From positions 119,453,464 through 119,517,463 of the forward strand of contig NC_035435.2 in assembly GCF_002127325.2 (NCBI RefSeq): a stretch of 64,000 nucleotides of DNA, in the 5' to 3' direction. Shown here piece by piece: positions 12,178-25,436 of the stretch (the stretch's first letter is position 1; each line of letters begins with the position of its first letter). The notes beneath the pieces were generated by a model. The model was not told where the DNA came from and did not search any database. It saw only the letters and a program-made list of their open reading frames with translations. Both the position numbers and the translations under genes were made by a program. This DNA is from Helianthus annuus (Eukaryota; Streptophyta; Magnoliopsida; Asterales; Asteraceae).

Positions 12178-12889
12178 CAACAGCGTGGAACTGAAGTTTC
12201 TGCACATTTACGATCGAATTTTCACGAACTCTGCTCTCTCGTTCTACGTTTCTTTGCACTATAACCCTAAATCTGCGAAACTATACCCCGTTTTAAGTGT
12301 TTAACCCTGATCACTGATTCGATACCCTGTCAGATCGATCTGAAACCCAGCAACGGATGTCAAAGTGTTGCCTGGATAAGACTATATTTTGTTAACTACG
12401 TTGGGGTTTTGATCTCGTGATGTATCGTTAAAATTTGATTTGGTTTGATGCACTTACACGTGTTGCGTGGTGTTTTTACTAGGAATTCAGGATTAGCACC
12501 AGGAAGCTATAATCTAAAACCCTAAATTTACAAAGTGAGTCATTCTTTCTTTTTACCAAATTCTTTGCAAAACCTTAAATGTTTTTCAGTTATACTTAGA
12601 GTGATTAAGTTTTTGTATTCTGAAATTACTGCCGGTATGTGGGGTTTTGTATACACTACTGATACGTGGTTGAAAACCGGTGTTCGTAATCGTGTAACTT
12701 TATGTTTTTACAAGAGTTTTAATCTTGAATAGCCTAGTTTTAATTAGATTTGTGTTTGCAGGTTTAATGAAGTTTAAGGAGCCTTTCGGGAGCTTTACGA
12801 GTCACCGGGTCGAAAACCAGAGTACCGGGACGCGTTACGGATCAAATGGGAGCGAAAAATGTAAAATCAGAAAATGAAGGTTAGAGAGC

Positions 12890-13035
12890 CCGTCGCCGAC
12901 GGGTCCCAAGCCGTCGGAGACGCCCGCTAGAAATGGTCGTCAGCCAAACAAGCCATAAACAGTCAAATAGGTCGTCGGCCAGATTTCGATGTGTGAGAAA
13001 CCGTCGCCGACGACCCCACACCCGTCACGGACGGG
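12890..13035. repeat. GC-rich palindromic motifs around CGTCGCCGACGG in LTR F
   Basis: Four related motifs: CCCGTCGCCGACGGG (stem CCCGTC), CCGTCGGAGACG, CCGTCGCCGACGAC and CCCGTCACGGACGGG. The same core occurs once in each LTR of the unrelated element D (near 27218 and 32966). Confidence 0.75.
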
Positions 13036-13919
13036 TTGTATTTTGTTGAAACGTGAATTTTTGGGATTTTTTAGCTAAAATCGATTTCGATTGGTTCAAG
13101 GGGCATTCAAGTCATAAGTTACACTTTGTTTGAGGTTTGAATCACATCTTGGAGCCTAAGACAACCAATCATTCATATCTATTCCATCACTACTCACAAC
13201 ATCACCCGAATCACATCAAGATCATCATAAATCATCATTCACAATCAATTCATCCTAAACCCTAATTCTCCATACCATCAATCCTTCCACTATCATCCTT
13301 GTAACACCTTGAAAAATCATGTCCAATATTATATCGACACGTATCATGGACTTTAAACGTGTAAGGGACTGAATTAGAAGGGCTAAAGTTGACAAACAAG
13401 GAAACTGTGTGAAAATAAGGGTCCAGAATGTCAACAATGGATAAATATATTTTAAATTAGCCCTACATGATGTTTATACCTTCAAACGAATAAGTCATGG
13501 ATCATACGAAGCTAATTGTGAAAGAAAGTAAGGGATTACAAACTACGGGGGCTAAATGTGTCAACATGTTTAAAGTATACCTCTGAGTGATCTTTTAGCA
13601 GACCAGAAGCTTTGTAATGATAAATTATACTCACAAGAATGTGTGATAAAAATTTCTCAAGGTTTCGATAAAGTATGAGAAAGTTATGACAATATTCGTA
13701 TACGAGGGGTTAAAAGCGTCAACGTTGAAATTCAAGACTTTTCGGTGAACGTTTAAATTACCGGGGACCTAACAAAGTTGGTTTATGACTTGGGGTCCTT
13801 AAAAGTCAAGTTTGGAGGTTAAAAGTGCAAGATATGAAGTTAAAATCAAGTTTGGAAGGACCAGGGGCCAAAAGTGTAAATACAGCAAACTTGGAAATCA
13901 GACAGGGGAGCCATACCTG

Positions 13920-13950
13920 CCGCGTAAGACCCCCCATATGTCTTACGCGG
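13920..13950 (+). promoter_or_regulatory. 11-bp hairpin about 200 bp upstream of the LTR B TATA box
   Basis: CCGCGTAAGAC pairs perfectly with GTCTTACGCGG across a 9-nt loop. The same stem is intact in LTR2 at about 21714-21746 despite flanking substitutions. The TATA box (TATAAATA) is at 14153. Confidence 0.8.
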
Positions 13951-14152
13951 GCCGCCTAGGAATGCCCAGCAACAGAAAGTTGAATTTCAGCAACTGTTTG
14001 CACCTTCAGGGGCTGTTCTTGCAAGATTTTTGTGTGATGGCCAAGTTAAAACCTCTCCAGCATATTAGCTGGCTATTAACACATGTATGGCTGTGATTTC
14101 TTCCTTGGTGGCCAAAAAAACACTTGTCTTGATCTTGTATCTTCACCTCAAG

Positions 14153-14160
14153 TATAAATA
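14153..14160 (+). promoter_or_regulatory. TATA box of LTR B1
   Basis: TATAAATA, conserved at 21940-21947 in LTR2, followed by a GGTTGGCC-type leader. Confidence 0.65.
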
Positions 14161-16006
14161 GGTTGGCCATGCTTTGTTCATTTGCTCACAACAACTTCTA
14201 AACTCAATTCTGGAGCTACCTGGCTTCAGGACCGAAAGTCGCGTAGTTTGACTTATGCATTGACTTTCAGTTCTGACCCGTTTGAACATGAATTAGGAAT
14301 GCCTTAGAGCTTTAATAAGACCAAGTTACCTATAAGTATAACCCTCTGTAATTATACAACTTGGTTCATTGGTTATCCAATTCATATGCAAGATTCCGTT
14401 AAATGCTTAAATGTTGACTATTATGCCATTATCACCTTAAAATGTGATTTTTGAAAAAGTGAAAGGATAGAAACCTTCACTACTGATTTATAAACTTGTC
14501 CCTAGAATTTGACATCAGTTTGAGGTCTAGATTAAGAGTTATGCTCATTAGCGTAATTAAGAAGCTTTTAAGTAAATAAACCGCATAATTAGCATATAGC
14601 CTATCTAAACCCAAATTTTGATACCAAACTTATTGTTCACTGATGTTATATAATATTTTGGGATTTTTGAAGATTTTTATTTATTTTTAGGCTGAGCATA
14701 ACTTAGAGTTCTAAGCTTGATTCGGTAATTGCCGGTTTTGCCCTTTTAGGCTATAAAATGAGTTTTACAAATCCTTTTGACCCCAAACCTTTTTCTACTG
14801 ATCTAATATGATAAATAATGTATTTTGAGCCTTTTGCAATAATGAAAATATCAGCTTTCCTTTGAAAACCCGGAAATGGCTCTAAATCGCCTTTTTAAGC
14901 GTTTTTAACGCATCGTATGTAATAAAACCATTATTAGGAATATAAGACTTGATTACGAATGTGTTTAAGTTACCCATATTAAACAAGTAAAAAAGCTTGT
15001 CGGGTCAAAACCACATTCTAAGCCGGCCTTCGCTTTATCATGCGTTTGAATCGTGCCTTCCTTTGAAAACTAACCGGTCTAAAGCTTAGGCTAAATTAAA
15101 GACCCGTTAGGATTCTAATAGGTTATTAAAACCTTCGTTCCAGATTAGGAGCCCAGTAAAAGCTACGTGCACTTGCTGTATTTGAATTATACTTTGCTCA
15201 GGTAAATACCCTTAACTTATTTTCCCTATACGGGCTTGGGATACGGTACTATAAAAGTACCGCTTGGTCGGGTTTGTGTAGTCATTTAAATCGGATTGTG
15301 ATTAATGTATTTGCATGACCCGTTTGATATGTATTATTTGTTGTATGGCCTTTGGGGGTTAAATGACCATGTCCTGGATATCCTTGGCATCATTCATGAA
15401 ATGGCCACGACCTAAGCACGAGGTGTAGGCGTACACCTGACAGCTGCCTTATGTAAAAACTGGTATCCCACTTAAAGGAATCAACCTTGTGGGCATTATA
15501 CATGTGGCGTGTCAGTTAACTTAAGTCCGGCCCTACAAACCGGCCCTGATGGATGACAAATAAGTAAATCTGTATACAAGATTATTTTTAAATAATTGTC
15601 CTAAGTTATAAAAGATATTTTGCCCAAGTGCATTCAAATCAATTTTCAAACTCTTTTCAAAATGAGACAGTTAAGTTGTATTTACCAGTGTAAACTAACG
15701 TATTTTCCAAAAAGGCTAAGTGCAGGTACTAAACGAAATAGGCTGGCTACTCCAGGCATCATTACTCGAGTCTCGCAAGCTTTAGATGCCAAAGTCTGTT
15801 GAACAATTTTCCTTTTTATTCGATCCGCCTGTGGATCTGTTTCGACTGTTTTGTGATACTTAATATTACAATTTATTCAGTTGAAATAAATCTATCTCTT
15901 TGCTTCCGCTGTGCATTTATAAATTGTGTTGTTTGTCTATGATGATATCAACTACGTCACGATACTCCCCACCGGTGACACGTGGTAAAATAGGGGTGTG
16001 ACAGGT

Positions 16007-16019
16007 TGGTATCAGAGCC
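16007..16019 (+). other. Primer binding site of element B (first internal region)
   Basis: TGGTATCAGAGCC three bases after the LTR end; initiator tRNA-Met type. Confidence 0.95.
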
Positions 16020-16547
16020 AACACTGAGTGAATTAAACACTAGCCTTTTGTGTTTAATCACAGTTACACAAATTGCACAATCTCGAGTCTAGACAAGAAC
16101 TTAGGATTAATCCTAATTTGTTTTGTTTTTGATTTGTTTCCTTTCTTATTTTTCTGATTTGCCCCTGCATGGGCAAGTCATTTTTGTAGTAGTCCCGTTT
16201 AGGGCAACCATGTACTTGTTTAAATTTAAGGGAACAGCTAGATTTAAAATAACATTCCCATTATAAGATCTACCATTATAATAAAATGGCAAAATCTAAA
16301 ACGGATAAGACCTAGCTCGTGTGTCATTTGAAGACTGGGCCAAGATGGTAGTTCCTCAATTTAGGATTGCTCTGCGTTTAATATATATAAAGAATCTTAA
16401 AGGTAAAACGTAGCCTAATTGTCACTGCATAATTAACCAAAATGGGTATTATAAACCATGGTTAATAAATCGTTTAAAACAATAAAACTGTATAAGCTTC
16501 CGTATAAACCTTGTCCTTATTTAATTTTATGTAGCAATTAAAGCTAC
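16020..16547 (+). mobile_element. 5' leader of element B, internally deleted
   Basis: Homologous to 24712-25436 plus 34577-34782, but missing about 375 bases between the CACTGCA and TAATTAACC stretches near 16425. No coding frame. Confidence 0.75.
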
Positions 16548-18190
16548 ATGGCTAGGTCGGAGGAAGTGAACAGTCATTCTCTGGAAAACCACGATGATAA
16601 TGATAGGGTTAATATAACCAAAGGAGAGCTCCGTGCCCTGATTGATACAGCTGTATCTAAAGCAGTAGCGGAGCAATTCAAGTAGTTTAGTGGAACTCAT
16701 AGTAGAGCTTCTTCGGTACCCCACTCTAAGTCTGTTTCTAAGACTCATTCAGAAGCTCATAGTAAACCACCCTCTAAGAAAGATGAACCTAAGAAAGAGG
16801 ATGTCGAACATTCCTCAAACCAACACAGTATTCCATCCAAGAGGATAGTGTTCAATGATGAACCGCGTACCAAGTCCTGTACCTATAAGTACTTTGTTTC
16901 CTGCAAACCCCGGGATTTCACTGGGGAGAAAGGGGCAATTGATTGTATGACTTGGTTGGATGAGATGGACACTGTTGTTGATATCAGCGGTTGTGCTGAA
17001 AGGGATATAGTGAAGTATGTATCCCAATCGTTCAAGGGAGAGGCATTAGCTTGGTGGAAGTCTCTCATTCAAGCTGCTGGGAAGATCCCACTCTACAATA
17101 TGTCATGGGAGCAGTTTGTTGTTCTCATTAAGGAGAATTATTGTCCACAACATGAAGTGGAAAGGATTGAGTCAGATTTCTTGTCACTGGTAATGAGGAA
17201 CCTAGATTCCCAAGCTTATCTTACAAGCTTCAACACCATGTCTAGACTGGTTCCTTACCTTGTGACACCTGAACCCAAGAGGATTGCTCGCTTCATTGGG
17301 GGTTTGGCCCCAGAAATTAAAGCCAGTGTTAAGGCTTCAAGACCTGCTACTTTTAGATCAGCAGCTGATCTATCTCTATCCCTCACCTTAGATGCGGTCA
17401 GGTTAAGATCGCTCAAGAATTCTGAAGAGAGTTAGAGGAAGCGTGAGGATGATACCTCACGAAGGTCTGAGAAGAAGCACAAGGGTAATACGGACCACAA
17501 GAAGGAATCTGGGTCCAACAAAGGTAACCAGCGAACTGAGGAAAATCCAAAGTGCTCAACTTGCCAAAAATGCCACTTTGGAAAGTGCAGGCTTGAGACC
17601 AAGTCTCAATCAGGACCACCTGCACGTGGGTTGTGCAAGTCTAAAGAGCACAAGACTATTGACTACAAGAAGATCAAAGATGCTACCTGTTTCAATTGCA
17701 ATGAAAAAGGGCACATTAAGACTAACTGCCATAAATACACCAAGAAGCCTAAGGAAACAAAGAAGACTAATGCCAGAGTCTTCCGGATGGATGCACGGGA
17801 AGTCGTTTAGGACGACAATGTGATCACAGGTACTTTCCTCATAAATGATGTATATGCTAGAGTACTGTTTGATTCTGGCGCTGATAAGTCGTTCATAGAT
17901 AATAAGTTCTGTGAATTGTTGAAGTTACCTGTTAAAACCTTAAGTGTGAAGTATGAGGTGGAATTAGCTGATGGTACCTTATAAACAGCCTCGACCGTGT
18001 TAGATGGATGTGTCATATCCATTAGGAACCACTCTTTTCCTCTGTCCTTGCTTCCTTTGAAGTTAGCCGGATTTGATATAGTATTGGGCATGGATTGGTT
18101 ATCGCATAACCAAGCCTAGATCATCTGCAATAAGAAGCAAGTGGTGATTAAGACTCTGTCTGGTGAGTCACCATTCAAGGTGATACCCAG
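16548..18190 (+). pseudogene. Broken gag and protease of gypsy element B
   Basis: The frame starts at ATG 16548 (in frame with the longest gag stretch, 16848-17435) and carries a retrotransposon gag domain with the core AWWKSL. A CCHC zinc knuckle (CFNCNEKGHIKTNC) lies near 17690, and an aspartic protease motif (DSGADKSF) near 17870. Gag forms the particle; the protease matures it. The frame is interrupted by TAG at 16683 (GAG in the second copy at 34783) and TAG at 17433. Three more in-frame stops follow: TAG near 17808, TAA near 17982 and TAG near 18117. The polymerase frame is then reached only through a one-base shift between about 18120 and 18190. It cannot make a full Gag. Confidence 0.9.
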
Positions 18191-18196
18191 TATGGA

Positions 18197-21007
18197 TTGC
18201 CTGAGCAAGTGGCTATGCTCAAGGCATCTAGATGTATGAAGAAGGGTTGTGTTATTTACATGGCACAAGTAATGGTCAATGAGCAGAATCCCAAGGTCGA
18301 AGATATTCCAGTCATTTCTAAATACCCTGAAGTCTTTCCTGAACTACCTGGTTTACCACCAGATAGGCAAGTAAAATTCAGAATTGACATCATCCCCGGG
18401 GCAGCACCTGTTGCTAGAGCGCCTTATAGGTTGGCACCAACAGAGATGAAGGAATTAAGGACACAGCTAGATGATTTGCAAGCCAAGGGTTTTATTACAC
18501 CTAGTTCGTCTCCTTGGGGAGCACCAATCCTATTTGTTAAGAAGAAGGATGGTTCGATGCGTCTGTGCATCGATTACCGAGAACTTAATAAGGTCACTAT
18601 CAAGAACAAGTATCCCTTGCCCAGGATCGACGATCTGTTCGATCAATTACAAGGGGCAAGCTATTTCTCTAAGATCGATTTGAGGTCAGGCTATCATCAA
18701 CTGAAGGTTAAAGATGAAGATGTACATAAGACTGCATTTAGGACTCGCTATGGTCATTATGAGTTCCTAGTGATGCCTTTTGGGCTCACTAATGCACCTG
18801 CCGCATTCATGGATCTCATGAATCGCGTCTGCAAGCCTTATTTGGATAAATTTGTTATCATCTTCATCGATGACATCCTCATCTACTCGAAGAATCAAGC
18901 TGACCATGAGAAGCATCTCCATTGCATTCTGAAACTGCTTCATCAAGAAAAGCTTTATGCCAAATTTTCTAAGTGTGAATTTTGGCTTCGTGAAGTCCAA
19001 TTTCTTGGACATGTTGTTAGTGAGCGTGGTATCCAAGTAGATCCCGCTAAGATCGAAGCTATTATGAATTGGCAAGAGCCAAAGACGCCTACGGAGATTC
19101 GTAGTTTCCTAGGAATGGAAGGATACTATAGGCGATTTATAGAAAACTTCTCAAGAATTGCAGCACCCCTGACTTTACTCACTCGCAAGAATAGCAAGTT
19201 TGACTGGGGGCCTAAGCAGCAAGAATCCTTCGAAATTTTGAAGAAGAAGTTGAGCAATGCTCCTGTGTTGACATTGCCAGATGGGATTGAGGAGTTTGTG
19301 GTATATTGTGATGCATCACACACTGGTATGGGTTGTGTGTTAATGCAAAAAGGCAAGGTTATTGCCTATGCTTCACGCCAGTTAAAGGTGCACGAGAAGA
19401 ATTACACCACCCATGATTTGGAGTTGGGTGCCGTTGTATTCGCACTAAAACTGTGGAGGCATTACCTGTATGGAACCAAGTGTGTGATCTATTCTGATCA
19501 CAAGGGCCTTCAACATTTGTTTAATCAGAAGGACTTGAATATGAGGCAGCGACGATGGATGGAAACTTTAAACGATTATGATTGTGAAATAAGATACCAT
19601 CCAGGAAAGGCAAACGTAGTCGCTGATGCCTTAAGTAGAAAAGAGAGAGTGAAGCCTCTAAAGATCAATGCCAAGAGCATTGAGATAAAGAATAATTTGA
19701 ATGAAAGGTTGTTAGCTGCGCAGAAGGAAGCTGTGCTAGAAGCTAACTATCCTGAGGAAAAGTTAGGAGTAACTGAAGAGCAGTTATCTTATGGTAAGGA
19801 CGGAATCCTAAGGTTAAATGGACGAATATGGGTTCCTATTTATGGAGGACTTCGGGATGTTATCCTCCAGGAAGCCCACGGTTCCAAATATTCCGTTCAA
19901 CCTAGAGCTGATAAGATGTACCAGGATTTAAAGGCAAATTATTGGTGGATAGGCTTGAAGAAGTCTATAGCTGCCTATGTAGCTAAATGCTTGATGTGTG
20001 CTCAAGTCAAAGCTGAACATCAAAAGCCGTCAGGTTTGCTACAACAGCCTGAAATTCCCACTTGGAAATGGGAAATGGTGACGATGGATTTCATCACCAA
20101 GTTGCCAAAGACTAAGAAAGGAAATGATACTATTTGGGTGATAGTAGATAGATTGACTAAGTCAGCACATTTCCTGCCCATTAAGGAGACTTACAACTCT
20201 GATATGTTAGCCCAATTGTACGTAGACAAGATTGTATCCTTGCATGGCATACCAGTATCTATTATCTCTGACAGGGATACTAGATATACATCTCATTTTT
20301 GGAAAAGTTTCCAAAAGTCTTTGGGCACGCAATTGAACTTTAGTACGGCTTACCATCCTCAGACGGATGGGCAGAGTGAGCGTACTATCCAAACTTTGGA
20401 AGACATGCTACGTGCATGTGTAATTGATTTAGGCGGTAGCTGGGATAAGCACCTACCATTGGTCGAGTTCTCTTACAATAATAGCTACCATACAAGCATT
20501 CAGGCTGCGCCTTTTGAGGCATTATATGGTAGGAAATGCAGAACGCCCATCTGTTGGGCAGAAGTAGGAGACACTCAATTATCAGGACCTAAAATAGTCT
20601 TCGAGACGACGGACAAGATTGTCCAGATTCGTGATCGCCTGAAAACTGCCAGGGATAGGCAGAAAAGCTATGCTGATAAAAGGCGAAAACCCCTCAAGTT
20701 CGAGGTTGGTGATAAAGTTTTACTTAAAGTGTCGCCTTGGAAAGGGGTGATGCGATTTGGTAAGAAAGGTAAGTTAAGCCCGAGATATATAGGACCATTC
20801 GAGATCATCGAATGTGTAGGATCAGTGGCTTATAAGTTAAACTTACCTGAAGAGCTCAGTGGTATTCATAATGTATTCCACATCTGCAATCTGAAAAAAT
20901 GTCTAGCTGATGAATCGCTAGTCATACCGCATACAGATGTGCACATAGATGAGAGCTTAAAATTTGTGGAAAAACCTTTGTCGATTGAGGATCCACGTGG
21001 GAGGTAG
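18197..21007 (+). CDS. pol: Reverse transcriptase, RNase H and integrase of element B
   Basis: Ty3/gypsy polymerase frame of 936 codons; the first in-frame ATG is at 18215, and it would normally be part of a longer Gag-Pol. Reverse transcriptase covers about residues 75-260 with the catalytic FIDD near residue 222. RNase H begins at YCDAS near residue 371, and the [14 protein letters not shown] block follows. Integrase has an HHCC finger (C-x2-C seen as KCLMCAQ) and the DDE core ([17 protein letters not shown]). The [12 protein letters not shown] block lies near residue 891. The frame then stops abruptly at 21005. Remnants in another frame just downstream encode MKEKYPHLFQ, the normal end of the family, so the intervening type-II chromodomain segment seen in element C has been deleted. 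Confidence 0.92.
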   Translation: MPEQVAMLKASRCMKKGCVIYMAQVMVNEQNPKVEDIPVISKYPEVFPELPGLPPDRQVKFRIDIIPGAAPVARAPYRLAPTEMKELRTQLDDLQAKGFITPSSSPWGAPILFVKKKDGSMRLCIDYRELNKVTIKNKYPLPRIDDLFDQLQGASYFSKIDLRSGYHQLKVKDEDVHKTAFRTRYGHYEFLVMPFGLTNAPAAFMDLMNRVCKPYLDKFVIIFIDDILIYSKNQADHEKHLHCILKLLHQEKLYAKFSKCEFWLREVQFLGHVVSERGIQVDPAKIEAIMNWQEPKTPTEIRSFLGMEGYYRRFIENFSRIAAPLTLLTRKNSKFDWGPKQQESFEILKKKLSNAPVLTLPDGIEEFVVYCDASHTGMGCVLMQKGKVIAYASRQLKVHEKNYTTHDLELGAVVFALKLWRHYLYGTKCVIYSDHKGLQHLFNQKDLNMRQRRWMETLNDYDCEIRYHPGKANVVADALSRKERVKPLKINAKSIEIKNNLNERLLAAQKEAVLEANYPEEKLGVTEEQLSYGKDGILRLNGRIWVPIYGGLRDVILQEAHGSKYSVQPRADKMYQDLKANYWWIGLKKSIAAYVAKCLMCAQVKAEHQKPSGLLQQPEIPTWKWEMVTMDFITKLPKTKKGNDTIWVIVDRLTKSAHFLPIKETYNSDMLAQLYVDKIVSLHGIPVSIISDRDTRYTSHFWKSFQKSLGTQLNFSTAYHPQTDGQSERTIQTLEDMLRACVIDLGGSWDKHLPLVEFSYNNSYHTSIQAAPFEALYGRKCRTPICWAEVGDTQLSGPKIVFETTDKIVQIRDRLKTARDRQKSYADKRRKPLKFEVGDKVLLKVSPWKGVMRFGKKGKLSPRYIGPFEIIECVGSVAYKLNLPEELSGIHNVFHICNLKKCLADESLVIPHTDVHIDESLKFVEKPLSIEDPRGR

Positions 21008-21046
21008 AATCCACGATGAAAGAAAAGTACCCTCATTTATTTCAGT

Positions 21047-21084
21047 AAATCTCAAGGGCGAGATTTCTTTTAAGGGGGTGAGGA
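21047..21084 (+). promoter_or_regulatory. Pre-PPT hairpin and polypurine tract of element B
   Basis: AAATCTC (21047-21053) pairs with GAGATTT (21060-21066). Purine tract TAAGGGGGTGAGGA (21071-21084) abuts LTR2. Compared with C and E, both members of one base pair differ (T-A to C-G), keeping the stem. Confidence 0.85.
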
Positions 21085-24000
21085 TGTAACACCTTGAAAA
21101 TTCATGTCCAATATTATATCGACACGTGTCATGGACTTTAAACGTATAAGGGACTGAATTAGAAGGGCTAAAGTTGACAAACAAGGAAACTGTGTGAAAA
21201 TAAGGGTCCAGAATGTCAACAATGAATAAATATATTTTAAAATAGCCCTACAAGATGTTTATACCTTCAAACGAATAAGTCTTGGATCATACGAAGCTAA
21301 TTGTGAAAGAAAGTGAGGGATTACAAACTACAAGGGCTAAATGTGTCAACATGTTTAAAGTATACCTCTGAGTGATCTTTTAGCAGACCCGAAGCTTTGT
21401 AATGATAAATTATACTCACAAGAATGTGTGATAAAAATTTCACAAGGTTTCGATAAAGTATGAGAAAGTTATGACAATATTCGTATACGAGGGGTTAAAA
21501 GCGTCAACGTTGAAATTCAAGACTTTTCGGTGAACGTTTGAATTACCGGGGACCTAACAAAGTTGGTTTATGACTTGGGGTCCTTAAAAGTCAAGTTTGG
21601 AGGTTAAAAGTGCAAGATATGAAGTTAAAATCAAGTTTGGAAGGACCAGGGGCCGAAAGTGTAAATACAGCAAACTTGGAAATCAGACAGGGGAGCCATA
21701 CCGGCCGCGTAAGACCCCCCATATGTCTTACGCGGGCCGCCTGGGAATGCCCAGTAACAGAAAATTGAATTTCAGCAACTGTTTGCAACTTCAGGGGCTG
21801 TTCTTGCAAGATTTTTGTGTGATGGCCAAGTTAACACCTCTCCAAGGCATATTAGTTGGCTATTGACACATGTATGACTGTGATTTCTTCCTTGGTGGCC
21901 AAACAAACACTTGTCTTGATCTTGTATCTTCACCTCAAGTATAAATAGGTTGGCCATGCTTTGTTCATTTGCTCACAACAACTTCTAAACTCAATTCTGG
22001 AGCTACCTGGCTTTAGGAGAAGACTTGGAAGTGTAGAAAAGATAGCAAGGACCCTAAGTAAGAGCCTTAATCCCTGCTTAGTCATTTTAATTAGCTTATA
22101 TTCCTAAAAGTCAAACCGTCGTAATTAAGATTTGACTTCGTCATTAATCTTAATTGCTCCAGTCAATTTTCATTATGAAAGTACCTATGAGTTGGTAATT
22201 ATTTGGGCATTAAACCCTTAAAAGGGCACTCTCTGATTCCCACTCTAACTAGGTCAATTGTCGAGTCAAACTTAGTTAACAAAAGTCAACAGGAAGCTAT
22301 TTTGTAAATAAACACATAATTATCAATGTGTAAGCTATGAAACCTGTTCTGACACTCATATAACTTGGTAATTAATATAAGAACATGTCTAAACATGTTC
22401 AACTCGACAATTTTCGGCTTAGGCTCGGTTCGGGACCGAAAGTCACGTAGTTTGACCTATGCATTGACTTTCAGTTCTGACCCGTTTGAGCATGAATTAG
22501 GAATGCCTTAGAGCTTTAATAAGACCAAGTTACCTATAAGTATAACCCTCTGTAATTATACAACTTGGTTCATTGGTTATCCAATTCATATGCAAGATTC
22601 CGTTAAATGCTTAAATGTTGACTATTATGCCCTTATCACCTTAAAATGTGATTTTTGAAAAAGTGAAAGGATAGAAACCTTCACTACTGATTTATAAACT
22701 TGTCCCTAGAATTTGACATCAGTTTGAGGTCTAGATTAAGAGTTATGCTCATTAGCGTAATTAAGAAGCTTTTAAGTAAATAAACCGCATAATTAGCATA
22801 TAGCCTATCTAAACCCAAATTTTGATACCAAACTTATTGTTCACTGATGTTATATAATATTTTGGTATTTTTGAAGATTTTTATTTATTTTTAGGCTGAG
22901 CATAACTTAGAGTTCTAAGCTTGATTCGGTAATTGCCGGTTTTGCCCTTTTAGGCTATAAAATGAGTTTTACAAATCCTTTTGACCCCAAACCTTTTTCT
23001 ACTGATCTAATATGATAAATAAAGTATTTTGAGCCTTCTGCAATAATGAAAATATCAGCTTTCCTTTGAAAACCCGGAAATGGCTCTAAATCGCCTTTTT
23101 AAGCGTTTTTAACGCATAGTATGTAATAAAACCATTATTAGGAATATAAGACTTGATACCTACTGATGTTTTAAGTAAATTTGCATACTTTAGTAGTAAG
23201 CAAAAGTGTTAAACTCAGAATTCCAGTTTTGACCTTTTAAGCCTATGTGAAATTACCAAAATGCCCTTAAGATGCATAGTTTGGTTATAAGTGATAAATT
23301 CACATATAAGTTATACCCTACTGATATAACTTAGTAAATTGAGTATTTTTACAGATTACATCAGACCCGAAACTAAAAAACGTATTTAAACCCTTTTATA
23401 ACCTTTTAAATGACCAAAATACCCTTACGAGGCATAATTTGAGTTTAAAATCATTTTGGGCATAATAGAAGACATCCTACTGATGTCACAACATATTTAA
23501 GGCATATTAACTTGTGGAACATGTTCATGACTCTGATGGTTACCCGTTACGCATGTTTTGCGTTCGGATCGGTCTATGTAACTAGTTTACATATATTAGC
23601 CGAAACGAGGCAAACCATATCATTTTTGTCTCAAAATTCAGAATGTGTTTAAGTTACCCATATTAAACAAGTAAAAAAGCTTGTCGGGTCAAAACCACAT
23701 TCTAAGCCAGCCTTCGCTTTATCATGCGTTTGAACCGTGCCTTCCTTTGAAAACTAACTGGTCTAAAGCTTAGGCTAAATTAAAGACCCGTTAGGATTCT
23801 AATAGGTTATTAAAACCTTCATTCCAGATTAGGAGCCCAGTAAAAGCTACGTGCACTTGCTGTATTTGAATGATACTTTGCAAGGTAAATACCCTTAACT
23901 TATTTTCCCTATACGGGCTTGGGATACGGTACTATAAAAGTACCGCTTGGCCGGGTTTGTGTAGTCATTTAAATTGGATTGTGATTAATGTATTTGCATG

Positions 24001-24695
24001 ACCCGTTTGATATGTATTATTTGGTGTATGGCCTTTGGGGGTTAAATGACCATGTCCGGGATATCCTTGGCATCATTTATGAAATGGCCACAACCTAAGC
24101 ACGGGGTGTAGGCGTACACCTGACAGCTGCCTTATGTAAAAACTGGTATCCCACTTAAAGGAATCAACCGTGTGGGCATTATACCTGTGGCGTGTCAGTT
24201 AACTTAAGTCCGGCCCTACAAACCGGCCCTGATGGACGGCAAATAAGTAAATCTGTATACAAGATTATTTTTAAATAATTGTCCCAAGTTATAAAAGATA
24301 TTTTGCCGAAGTGAATTCAAATCAATTTTCAAACTCTTTTCAAAATGAGTCAGTTAAGTTGTATTTACCAGTGTAAACTGACGTATTTTCCAAAAAGGCT
24401 AAGTGCAGGTACTAAACGAAATAGGCTGGCTACTCCAGGCATCATTACTCGAGTCTCGCAAGCTTTAGATGCCAAAGTCTGTTGAGCAATTTTCCTTTTT
24501 ATTCGATCCGCCTGTGGATCTGTTACGACTGTTTTGTGATACTTAATATTACAATTTATTCAGTTGAAATAAATCTATCTCTTTGCTTCCGCTGTGCATT
24601 TATAAACTGCGTTGTTTGTCTATGATGATATCAACTACGTCACGATACTCCCCACCGGGCCCACCGGTGACATGTGGTAAAATAGGGGTGTGACA
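21085..24695 (+). mobile_element. LTR2 of gypsy element B (3.6 kb)
   Basis: TGTAACACC start, TGTGACA end. It is preceded by a polypurine tract (as a 3' LTR should be) and also followed by a primer site and gag leader (as a 5' LTR should be). It therefore serves both flanking internal regions. It keeps the two blocks missing from LTR1. Confidence 0.92.
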
Positions 24696-25436
24696 GGTTG
24701 GTATCAGAGCCAACACTGAGTGAATTAAACACTAACCTTTTGTGTTTAATCTCAGTTACACAAATTGCACAATCTCGAGTCTAGACAAGAACTTAGGATT
24801 AATCCTAATTTGTTTTGTTTTTTATTTGTTTTCTTTCTTATTTTTCTTATTTGCCCCTGCATGGGCAAGTCATTTTTGTAGCAGTCCCGTTTAGGGCAAC
24901 CATGTACTTGTTTAAATTTAAGGGAACAGTTAGATTTAAAATAACATTCCCATTATAAGATCTACCATTATAATAAAATGGCAAAATCTAAAAAGGACAA
25001 GACCTAGCTCGTGTGTCATTTGAAAACAAGGCCAAGATGGTAGTTCCTCAATTAGATTCAGATCATTGTTAACCTTTCAATTTAGGATTGCTCTGCGTTT
25101 AATATATATAAAGAATCTTAAAGGTAAAACCTAGCCTAGTTGTCACTGCAGACATGGCCAAAACCGTAAAACTTGTCTAAAAGATTCCAATCCTTGTTAA
25201 CATCTGTAAGTATGTTAACATTTGGCAAACTGTGAACCGTTAAAGTCACACAGGCCATCTTTAAAAGGGTTAATCTAAATTCCCTTATTTAAAATATTCA
25301 TCCCTTAAGGATGAAATGCCTATGGGCTATAATTAACGTTCTCTGGGACTAAAAGACAGTGGTAGCCTACAACTCCCTGTCTAGAAAAGGGAATGAACTT
25401 TGATTCAGGCCTTAAATACCTCGATTCTGTGAAATC
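24696..25436 (+). mobile_element. Second internal region of element B, 5' part
   Basis: It starts with the initiator-Met primer site (TGGTATCAGAGCC at 24699) and continues as the same leader as 16004 onward, including about 290 bases absent there. It is interrupted at 25437 by element D and resumes at 34577. The last five bases, AAATC (25432-25436), are the target-site duplication. Confidence 0.88.

Larger units (their letters stand above)
11885..13299 (+). mobile_element. First part of older LTR F (Athila/Tat-like)
   Basis: Begins with TGTAACAAC at 11885 and has a TATA box at 12170, a leader and later GC-rich CCGTCGCCGACGG motifs. It stops at 13299, where gypsy element B begins. I infer that 35079-35698 and 45779-45813 continue the same LTR, because those pieces have the closing features of Athila/Tat LTRs (GTGGTTCGACCTC, then GACCGGGGCGCGACA) and are separated only by inserted elements. 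No target duplication was found for F, so the extent and family are moderate calls. Confidence 0.5.
13300..16003 (+). mobile_element. LTR1 of gypsy element B
   Basis: TGTAACACC start and TGTGACA end, directly followed by a primer site. It is homologous to LTR2 (21085-24695) but lacks two blocks: about 420 bp (22017-22434 of LTR2) and about 485 bp (23158-23640). These account for the whole 907-bp length difference. Roughly 25 substitutions fall in the first 930 bases, so the two LTRs are much older, or come from different copies, compared with C and D. Confidence 0.9.
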
